Source: Flagellimonas abyssi
Lineage (GTDB): Bacteria; Bacteroidota; Bacteroidia; Flavobacteriales; Flavobacteriaceae
Length of the DNA stretch: 64,000 bases
Direction of reading: 5' to 3'
Assembly (NCBI RefSeq): GCF_019457905.1
Contig: NZ_JAHZSV010000008.1
Location: 124,001 to 188,000 of the forward strand
The position numbers and the translations under genes are program-made. The notes under the pieces were generated by a model. It was not told the origin of the DNA. It ran no database searches and saw only the letters and a program-made list of their open reading frames with translations. Below are positions 57,757 through 64,000 of this stretch, in pieces. Each line of letters starts with the position of its first letter. Position 1 is the first letter of the stretch.

Positions 57757-59328
57757 ATGGCAGGAGGAAAACAAACACCACGTCAGAAGATGATCAACCT
57801 TATGTACTTGATCTTCATCGCGATGTTGGCCCTTAATATGAGCAAGGAAGTACTTGCAGCTTTCGGACTTATGAACGAAAAGTTGGAAACTTCCAATACG
57901 AACATGGATTCCAATAACGCTAGTTTCTTTGCTAGCTTGGAAACCAAAGCTTCCGAAAATGCTGAAGAGTATGGAGCGCTTTACGAAGATGCTCAAAAGG
58001 TAAAAGAACTATCCGATAGCTACTACAGCTATTTGGAAGGATTGAAAAAAGAAATGACCGCAGATTTGGAGGATCCAAAAGATTATGTGGTTATGGATAA
58101 GTCCGATTACTTGGACCAAAAATTCTTTCAAGGTGACAATTTAGGCCCAGAAGGAAAAAAGTTCATGGAATACATCAACAACTACCGTGAAGGCGTGATC
58201 AATGCATTGCCGGAAGGTAAGTTCGAATCTTTGAAATCTGCAGTGAAAGCTCGCTTTGCTACAGGTGGTGAAGACGGTAAGGTTGAGAAGAGAGACGGAA
58301 CCCGTCAAGATTGGATCAACTATCACTACGAAGGATTCCCATTGGTAGCTTCTTTGACCAAGATGACCCAATTGCAAGCTGACATCAAAACTACGGAGCA
58401 AGAGGTGTTGAAAACCCTTTTGGAAGGTGAGTTGACCGAAGCTGTATCGTTGACCAACTTTGCAAGTTCATTGTCCGCTCCAAAAACGGCTTACTACGCA
58501 GGTGAAAAGTATGATGGAAAAATCATTGTTAGCAAAACCGACAAGACTTCCACACCTGTAAAAGCTGAGTTGACCTTGGATGGAAGACCAATGACAGAAG
58601 GTAAAGATTACGAATTGGAAGCTGGTGGTATCAAAATGTTGATCAGTGCCGGTACTCCAGGTGATCACACAATCAAAGGAACAATGACCTTTATGCAGGA
58701 TGGTGAAGAAGTTCCTGTAGAAGTGAACAATACTTTTGCTACGATTTCCATGCCCAACGCAGCGGTTATATCTGCTGATAAGATGAACGTGGTTTACCGT
58801 GGGGTAGCCAACCCAATGACGATTTCTATTCCTGGAATTCCAGATAACAAGGTGTCTGCAAATGCTCCTGGTTTGAGCAGAAGAAGTGGAAGCCAGTACG
58901 TTATGAATCCTGGAACAGGTAGGTCTGTGACCATTACAGCTTCCGGTACTTTGCCAGATGGTAAAGGCATCAGCACTAAGTCCGAGTTCCGTATCAAGGA
59001 TATTCCAAGACCAAGCGGTACCGTTCGTGGTGAGTCTGGTAGCGTTAAAATGCCAAGAAACAACCTGGAAATTTCCACTGTTAGCGCTATGTTGGAAGAC
59101 TTTGATTTTGACTTGAACCTTGCTGTAAGCCAGTTTAAGTTCAAAGTTCCTGGTCAACCTACTGTAGTTGTAAACGGAAACAAATTGGATGCCAGAGCCA
59201 AATCTGCACTTAAGAGAGCAGATAGAGGTGAATCTGTCCAGATATTCGATATTCAAGCTTACATCACAAACAACAAGAGCTACAAGTTGAAAAAAGTATC
59301 TCCTGTAGTGGTTGAGCTTACAAACTAA
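57757..59328 (+). CDS. gldM: T9SS motor-shaft protein GldM
   Basis: GldM spans the periplasm from the GldL motor to the GldKN ring. The 523 residues start with AGGKQTPRQKMINLMYLIF, and one membrane helix at about 11-35 contains the conserved Arg/Lys near its start. Four periplasmic domains follow: a helical one to about 220, then three beta domains (ALTKTYYAGEKYDGK-type repeat near 245, VVYRGVANPMTISIPG near 345, FKFKVPGQPTVV-like near 465). The order and length match known GldM. It is followed by gldN after 26 bases. Confidence 0.97.
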   Translation: MAGGKQTPRQKMINLMYLIFIAMLALNMSKEVLAAFGLMNEKLETSNTNMDSNNASFFASLETKASENAEEYGALYEDAQKVKELSDSYYSYLEGLKKEMTADLEDPKDYVVMDKSDYLDQKFFQGDNLGPEGKKFMEYINNYREGVINALPEGKFESLKSAVKARFATGGEDGKVEKRDGTRQDWINYHYEGFPLVASLTKMTQLQADIKTTEQEVLKTLLEGELTEAVSLTNFASSLSAPKTAYYAGEKYDGKIIVSKTDKTSTPVKAELTLDGRPMTEGKDYELEAGGIKMLISAGTPGDHTIKGTMTFMQDGEEVPVEVNNTFATISMPNAAVISADKMNVVYRGVANPMTISIPGIPDNKVSANAPGLSRRSGSQYVMNPGTGRSVTITASGTLPDGKGISTKSEFRIKDIPRPSGTVRGESGSVKMPRNNLEISTVSAMLEDFDFDLNLAVSQFKFKVPGQPTVVVNGNKLDARAKSALKRADRGESVQIFDIQAYITNNKSYKLKKVSPVVVELTN

Positions 59329-59354
59329 GAAGTATAAAAAGTATACAAGTGATT

Positions 59355-60257
59355 ATGAATTGGAAAAACGCATTATTAATAGGATTGTTGGGCATATTGC
59401 CAGTATCAATCATGGCACAGGCAAACATTTTGAATGCCAAGCTGCCCGAAGATATCGGTAAGAAAACCCAAGCTCAAATAGAGCAAGATGCCGATGAGCC
59501 CTTGGAATACGGTTATGTGGATGATAGGGATATCCTTTGGTCCAAGACCGTCTGGGAAATCATCGATCTTGACGAGCGAGTTAACTTTCCATTGTATTAC
59601 CCAACCGATACCATAGGTATTGGAGCGGACAGAAGGTCTTTGTACCACGTTTTGATGAAAAACATCAGAAACGGTAATCTTACCGAGGTATATGCAGACT
59701 CTTACTTTACAGAGAAGAGAAAGTTGGAGGACCTTTCGGCAACCTTGCGTAAAGTGGATACCACTGATCTTGGATATGAACAATTGAATGCTGGTGAGCA
59801 AATATCCCCTGAGTTTATCAACAGAAGGGATTTGACAGCCGCTGATATTGAGGAATTCCGAATTAAAGGAATGTGGTATTTCGATAAGCGCCAAGGTGAG
59901 CTTAAGTATCGCTTATTTGGAATTGCCCCAGTTGCTCCCGATGTAAACTTCATAGACGATGAATCTATGGGAACTGGTGAGAACAAAGTAGAGTTGTTCT
60001 GGGTATGGTATCCTGCGGCACGTCAAATTTTGCACGATGCCAAGGTGTACAACCAGCAAAACTCTGCAAGACCAATTTCTTTTGATATGTTGTTGAACGC
60101 GCGTCGATTCAATGGTGTCATCTATAAAGAAGAAAACGTTCACGAGGATCGTGAGATAAGCGATTACATTTTTGATAATGCCTTGTTCCAGCTCTTGGAA
60201 GCCCAAAGAATCAAAGAGGGCATACGAGATAGAGAGCAAGATATGTGGGCGTACTAA
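59355..60257 (+). CDS. gldN: Gliding/T9SS ring protein GldN
   Basis: GldN (PorN) pairs with GldK to make the periplasmic ring. The protein has 300 residues from the ATG at 59355; a GTG two codons earlier is also possible. A signal peptide (about 1-22, ending IMAQA) precedes the domain with RDILWSKTVWEIIDLDERVNFPLYYP near 55-80, a stretch strongly conserved in GldN, and a C-terminal part with MLLNARRFNGVIYKEENV near 250. It ends the gld operon at a strong terminator. Confidence 0.96.
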   Translation: MNWKNALLIGLLGILPVSIMAQANILNAKLPEDIGKKTQAQIEQDADEPLEYGYVDDRDILWSKTVWEIIDLDERVNFPLYYPTDTIGIGADRRSLYHVLMKNIRNGNLTEVYADSYFTEKRKLEDLSATLRKVDTTDLGYEQLNAGEQISPEFINRRDLTAADIEEFRIKGMWYFDKRQGELKYRLFGIAPVAPDVNFIDDESMGTGENKVELFWVWYPAARQILHDAKVYNQQNSARPISFDMLLNARRFNGVIYKEENVHEDREISDYIFDNALFQLLEAQRIKEGIRDREQDMWAY

Positions 60258-60289
60258 ACGTTCATAGAATAATTCCAATTCAATACAGT

Positions 60290-60317
60290 AAAACGCCGCA
60301 CCTAGTGCGGCGTTTTT
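60290..60317 (+). terminator. Terminator of the gldKLMN operon
   Basis: AAACGCCGCAC-CTA-GTGCGGCGTTT followed by TTTT: an 11-bp GC-rich stem 34 bases past the gldN stop. Confidence 0.93.
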
Positions 60318-60362
60318 TTGTTTTAAAGTCAAATGAAAATGCCAAGGACTCGTTCAGTTGCT

Positions 60363-60370
60363 TAATTTTG
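60363..60370 (+). promoter_or_regulatory. Likely -7 element, four bases before a start codon
   Basis: TAATTTTG matches TAnnTTTG exactly and ends four bases before the ATG at 60375. A transcript from here would begin at or just after the start codon's position, so leaderless translation is possible. No good -33 TTG is present. Confidence 0.4.
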
Positions 60371-60374
60371 TGGT

Positions 60375-61430
60375 ATGGTTGATTATTTAGTTGTAGGTCT
60401 GGGTTTGGCGGGAATCACTTTTTGTGAGGTTCTGGAGGAAAATGGAAAAACCTTTAAGGTAATCTCCGATGACTCCCAGCAAGCATCACAAGTTGCCGGG
60501 GGCTTGTACAATCCAGTTATTTTGAAGCGGTTTACCATGGCGTGGAAGGCCAAAATGCAATTGGAAGTAGCAAAACCGTTTTATCAAAAAATAGAAAAAA
60601 AAATAGGGACCAGTATCGAGTATGAGCTTCCAGTGCTTCGAAAATTCGCCTCTATTGAAGAGCAAAACCTATGGTTTGAGGTATCCGACCGTCCAGATCT
60701 GGATTATTTTCTGTCCACTAAAGTGCTCCCCAATAACAATCCCGCCATTGACGCTCCGTATGGTTTCGGAGAAGTAAAATATACAGGTAGAATTGATACT
60801 GCCGCTTTGGTGAGGTCGTACAGCAATTATCTCAAGAAACGTGATTTGCTTTTAGAAGAGTCTCTGGATTTTGATGCAATTTCAATTACAAACGAAACCG
60901 TATCGTACAACAATGAAACGGCAAAGAATCTCGTGTTCGCCTGTGGTTTTGGACTCAAACAGGACCCATACTTTGGATATCTGCCCTTGAACGGGACCAA
61001 AGGGGAATTGCTTATCATCCACGCCCCGGAATATCGAGAGAACAACGTTATAAAATCGTCCGTTTTTACCATTCCCATGGAAAATGATAGATATTTGGTC
61101 GGCGCTACCTACAAGTGGAAGGACAAGACCAATATACCCACAGAAGAATCCAAAAATGAGCTTTTGGAAAAGTTGACAACCTTTTTAAAGTGTGATTTTG
61201 AGGTTGTGGATCATGTAGCGGGTATTAGACCAACGGTTGTAGACCGTAGGCCATTGGTGGGAAGGCATCCAGAGCATAAAAACCTTTATGTGTTGAACGG
61301 TTTTGGTTCGAGAGGAGTAATGATCGGACCGTACGCTTCCAAACAACTTTTTGATTACATAGAAAAAGAATCCGAGCTCGACCCAGAAATGGATATTCAA
61401 CGATTTACTAAAAAATACTACTCAAAATAG
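60375..61430 (+). CDS. DAO-family FAD-dependent oxidoreductase
   Basis: The 351 residues have an N-terminal Rossmann dinucleotide site (VDYLVVGLGLAGITFCEVL, GxGxxG at 8-13) and the DAO substrate-domain features, including GGLYNPVILKRF near residue 41, NGTKGELLIIHAPE near 205, and the C-terminal RPTVVDRRPLVGRHPEHKNLYVLNGFGSRGVMIGP near 285-320. Family members oxidise amino acids or amines, or carry out related steps; the substrate is not evident. Single-gene unit between the gld terminator and a convergent DUF983 gene two bases away. Confidence 0.88.
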   Translation: MVDYLVVGLGLAGITFCEVLEENGKTFKVISDDSQQASQVAGGLYNPVILKRFTMAWKAKMQLEVAKPFYQKIEKKIGTSIEYELPVLRKFASIEEQNLWFEVSDRPDLDYFLSTKVLPNNNPAIDAPYGFGEVKYTGRIDTAALVRSYSNYLKKRDLLLEESLDFDAISITNETVSYNNETAKNLVFACGFGLKQDPYFGYLPLNGTKGELLIIHAPEYRENNVIKSSVFTIPMENDRYLVGATYKWKDKTNIPTEESKNELLEKLTTFLKCDFEVVDHVAGIRPTVVDRRPLVGRHPEHKNLYVLNGFGSRGVMIGPYASKQLFDYIEKESELDPEMDIQRFTKKYYSK

Positions 61431-61432
61431 CT

Positions 61433-61828
61433 TTATGCGGTTTCGTGCTTTTTAACAGAGGTTGCATCATACTTCACAAAAAGATTGATCCAAATATTTC
61501 TGGAAAGTCTAATTATGACCGGCATAAAAACCACTAAAGTGCCCACAATGGCAATAAAAGTCGTGGGTAATGAAGCGTCCAGAAACAAGAATGAAATCAC
61601 AAAGGCGGCTACGGCAAAAGCAATGCCGACAGCATAGCTGACATACATCGCCCCGTAAAAAAATGAAGGCTCAATCTTGTATTTTAAACCGCAATGTGAA
61701 CACCTTTCGTTCATACTGAAGATTTTGGAAAGAGCATAGGGGTTGGATTTCTCATACATACTCTCTTCTTGGCACCTTGGACAGTTTCCTGTTAAAATGC
61801 TGTACATTTTGGTTCCTTTTTTTAACAT
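61433..61828 (-). CDS. DUF983 membrane protein with a zinc-ribbon-like motif
   Basis: The protein has 131 residues from the ATG at 61826-61828 (MLKKGTKMYSILTGNCPRC); a start 36 bases upstream would overlap the predicted -7 box and give an odd leader. A four-Cys motif (CPRC at about 16-19 and CSHC near 42-45) probably binds zinc. Two to three membrane helices follow (about 57-83 and 88-110). The DUF983 family is of unknown function. The gene converges on the flavoprotein gene with a gap of two bases. Confidence 0.85.
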   Translation of the reverse strand: MLKKGTKMYSILTGNCPRCQEESMYEKSNPYALSKIFSMNERCSHCGLKYKIEPSFFYGAMYVSYAVGIAFAVAAFVISFLFLDASLPTTFIAIVGTLVVFMPVIIRLSRNIWINLFVKYDATSVKKHETA

Positions 61829-61836
61829 TTGCACGG

Positions 61837-61852
61837 CTTTTGTACAAAAGTA
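61837..61852 (-). promoter_or_regulatory. Palindrome overlapping the likely -7 box of the DUF983 gene
   Basis: On the minus strand TACTTTTG (61845-61852) fits TAnnTTTG, 17 bases before the ATG at 61828. It overlaps a perfect 14-base palindrome CTTTTGTACAAAAG (61837-61850). No -33 TTG is found at the normal distance. Confidence 0.4.
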
Positions 61853-61893
61853 TACATTCGCCAATTAATGTTTTGTAATCAAGGTCACATATA

Positions 61894-63807
61894 ATGCTAA
61901 ATATTCATAATCTATCCGTAGCCTTTGGAGGGGAATATCTGTTCGAGGAAATATCTTTTCGTCTCAATGGGGGCGACAGGGTAGGGCTTATCGGAAAGAA
62001 CGGTGCCGGAAAATCAACCATGCTCAAACTCTTGGCCAAGGAAATGTCCTTGGACGAAGGTGCCATAGCTACCGAAAAAAATGTCAAAATTGGGTTTCTA
62101 AAACAGGATATCGATTTTGAGGAAGGTAGAACCGTGCTGGAAGAATCCTATCAGGCATTTTCAGAGATCAAGGAGATGGAGCTGAAGTTGGACGAGATCA
62201 ATACGGCTTTGGCCGAACGTACAGATTATGAAAGCGAAGGCTATCACCAATTAATGGTAGATCTTAACGATGTTACCCATCGATATGAAATATTGGGCGG
62301 TTACAACTATCAGGGAGATACGGAGAAGGTACTTCTTGGACTAGGTTTTAAGCGGGAAGATTTCAACAAGCTCACCGATACATTTTCTGGTGGTTGGCGT
62401 ATGCGTATCGAACTTGCCAAATTGTTGCTCCAAAGCAATGATGTACTCCTGCTCGATGAGCCAACGAACCACTTGGATATTGAGTCCATCATCTGGCTGG
62501 AACAATTTTTAAGGAACTTTACCGGAGCAGTAGTGATCGTTTCCCACGATAAAATGTTTCTGGATAATGTGACCAACCGAACCATCGAGATTTCTTTGGG
62601 CAGGATATATGATTACAGTAAGCCCTATTCACAATTTTTGGTACATCGCAAGGAAATCAAGGAACAACAATTGAGTGCCCAGAAAAACCAGGAAAAACAA
62701 ATTCAGCAGACCGAAAGGTTGATAGAAAAGTTTAGGGCCAAGTCCAGTAAGGCTTCCATGGCGCAATCCTTGATCAAGAAGCTGGATAAAATGGAGCGAA
62801 TCGAAGTGGATGAAGAGGATAACAGCGTAATGAACTTGCGCTTCCCTGTTTCCATAAATCCTGGTAAAGTAATCGCTGAATTGGATGGCGTTTCAAAAAG
62901 CTACGGTTCTAAAAGAGTATTAGAGGATATTGACCTTTTGGTAGAAAGAGGGAGCAAAACAGCTTTCGTAGGCCAAAACGGACAGGGTAAGACTACTTTG
63001 GCCAAGATCATGGTCGGAGAACTTGACCATGATGGAAACCTAAAAATCGGACACAACGTGCAGCTAGGGTATTTTGCCCAGAACCAAGCTGAGTATCTGG
63101 ATGGCAGCAAAACCATTTTGGATACCATGATCGATGCGGCCAACGAGAGCAATCGGAGTAAAGTAAGGGACATCCTTGGCTCATTTTTGTTCAGGGGCGA
63201 TGATGTGGACAAGTATGTAAAAGTGTTGTCAGGAGGTGAAAGGAATCGCTTGGCATTGGCAAAGATGTTGTTGCAGCCCTTTAATGTGCTGGTAATGGAT
63301 GAACCTACCAACCACTTGGACATAAAATCCAAGAATGTACTGAAACAAGCTTTGCAAAGTTTTGAAGGTACACTGATATTGGTATCTCACGACCGTGATT
63401 TTCTTCAGGGATTGACGGATAGGGTTTACGAATTCAAGGAAGGGGGAATCAAGGAGTATTTGGGCGATATCGATTTTTACTTGGAACAGCGTAAAATGGA
63501 TGATTTCCGAAGTGTTGAAAAAGGAGATCAAAAGAAAGAGGAAAAAACTCAGGAAAAATCAAAGGAAAGTGACTACCATACTCAGAAAAAGCAAAAGTCA
63601 TTGAAGAATCGACTCAGCGGAGTAGAGAAGAGGATCTCGCAATTGGAAAAGGAAATTGCGAATATTGACCACGACCTTCTTATGGATTACGATACCACCA
63701 TTGCCAAACCAAACTTTTTTGACAAATACGAAGGGAAAAAGAAGGAATTGGAAGGCCTTATGGAAGATTGGGAAACCCTCTCGCATGAACTAGAAACATT
63801 GGATTAA
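61894..63807 (+). CDS. ABC-F family ATPase (Uup/EttA type)
   Basis: The 637 residues form two ATP-binding cassettes without membrane parts, the ABC-F layout of ribosome-associated translation factors. Cassette 1: Walker A GKNGAGKST near 36, signature FSGGWRMRIELAK near 165, Walker B LLLDEPTNHLDIES near 187. Linker (P-site tip) at about 245-320. Cassette 2: Walker A GQNGQGKTT near 362, signature LSGGERNRLALAK near 447, Walker B VMDEPTNHLDIKS near 470. A charged coiled-coil tail from about 540 to the end is like Uup, which may bind DNA. Resistance to ribosome antibiotics is possible for the family but not shown. Confidence 0.94.
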   Translation: MLNIHNLSVAFGGEYLFEEISFRLNGGDRVGLIGKNGAGKSTMLKLLAKEMSLDEGAIATEKNVKIGFLKQDIDFEEGRTVLEESYQAFSEIKEMELKLDEINTALAERTDYESEGYHQLMVDLNDVTHRYEILGGYNYQGDTEKVLLGLGFKREDFNKLTDTFSGGWRMRIELAKLLLQSNDVLLLDEPTNHLDIESIIWLEQFLRNFTGAVVIVSHDKMFLDNVTNRTIEISLGRIYDYSKPYSQFLVHRKEIKEQQLSAQKNQEKQIQQTERLIEKFRAKSSKASMAQSLIKKLDKMERIEVDEEDNSVMNLRFPVSINPGKVIAELDGVSKSYGSKRVLEDIDLLVERGSKTAFVGQNGQGKTTLAKIMVGELDHDGNLKIGHNVQLGYFAQNQAEYLDGSKTILDTMIDAANESNRSKVRDILGSFLFRGDDVDKYVKVLSGGERNRLALAKMLLQPFNVLVMDEPTNHLDIKSKNVLKQALQSFEGTLILVSHDRDFLQGLTDRVYEFKEGGIKEYLGDIDFYLEQRKMDDFRSVEKGDQKKEEKTQEKSKESDYHTQKKQKSLKNRLSGVEKRISQLEKEIANIDHDLLMDYDTTIAKPNFFDKYEGKKKELEGLMEDWETLSHELETLD

Positions 63808-63942
63808 GAGAAATCACCGCTTTCTTACAACGTTTTTTCGCAAATTCACAACATATAGCTGTTAGTTTATCGATAAAACTTGTAAGATGTTTCTCATTTT
63901 TATTATTTTGTATGTAAATTTCCTACAACTAAATAAGAAATA

Positions 63943-64000
63943 ATGCTTCGTATTACGATTTTTCTCTTTTGTTTGATGTCCTCAGCTGGTATATCGTTGG
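63943..64000 (+). CDS. Start of a secreted-protein gene (partial, right edge)
   Basis: An ATG at 63943 opens a frame that runs off the window. The first 19 residues (MLRITIFLFCLMSSAGISL) form a clear signal-peptide core with one basic residue. AT-rich DNA of about 135 bases separates it from the ABC-F gene. Nothing can be said about the mature protein. Confidence 0.55.
   Translation, partial: MLRITIFLFCLMSSAGISL

Overview
The window looks like a chromosome segment from a marine-type member of the Flavobacteriaceae (Bacteroidota). The evidence is a complete gldK-gldL-gldM-gldN block (type IX secretion and gliding), Bacteroidota-style promoters (TTG, about 19-21 bp, TAnnTTTG), almost no Shine-Dalgarno sequences, the purH-mreBCD-pbp2-rodA order, and a mevalonate-type HMG-CoA reductase beside a GYDIA-type GHMP kinase. 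The genus cannot be fixed from sequence alone; a Muricauda/Flagellimonas-like relative is a guess. Coding density is high and no gap reaches 300 bp. I saw no insertion sequence, CRISPR array, prophage or rRNA.

Layout. 1-300: the tail of an unknown gene and tRNA-Phe. 400-8200 (+): coaX, an outer-membrane protein, a TPR protein, lptC, a small membrane protein, a CNNM/CBS transporter-like protein and ppiD. 8200-11200 (-): a secreted protein of unknown role, then a GHMP kinase and HMG-CoA reductase pair. 11300-15050 (+): a DPP4-type peptidase and a POT peptide transporter, a natural pair for taking up di- and tripeptides. 15050-19900 (-): comEC (frameshifted), an NlpC/P60 lipoprotein, lpxB, a small membrane protein and surE. 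20100-23240 (+): a tail-specific protease and a secreted nuclease. 23240-31000 (-): the rod-shape and elongation cluster rodA, pbp2, mreD, mreC, mreB, then purH and a GAF protein.

31100-42660 (+) is a copper/silver-type efflux island: a HYC_CC_PP protein, an RND pump gene (cusA-like, interrupted by an in-frame TAG), a TolC-like channel, a Met/His-rich lipoprotein, an AraC-type regulator with an N-terminal CxxC metal-binding segment, a P1B-ATPase with three N-terminal metal-binding modules, a PepSY protein and an RND adaptor. A tiny lysine/alanine-rich reading frame follows. One zinc-ribbon-like metal-binding module recurs four times in three of these proteins.

42700-49500 (-): groL, groS, secG, a TPR protein, lptE, a sigma-54 activator without a receiver domain, and miaB. 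49600-63800 (mostly +): a membrane protein, an LVIVD lipoprotein, topA, an arginase-fold protein whose metal site looks lost, gldKLMN, a DAO-type flavoprotein, a DUF983 protein (-) and an ABC-F ATPase. A new secreted-protein gene starts at the right edge.

Two genes that should be long single frames are broken here: comEC by a one-base frameshift near 16056, and cusA by a TAG at 31981-31983. Both are otherwise well preserved, so each is either a recent mutation or a sequence error. I did not find a wholly new system. The best leads are the two lesions, the metal-domain/AraC regulator, the degenerate arginase beside the secretion genes, and the 31-residue basic frame after the copper island.
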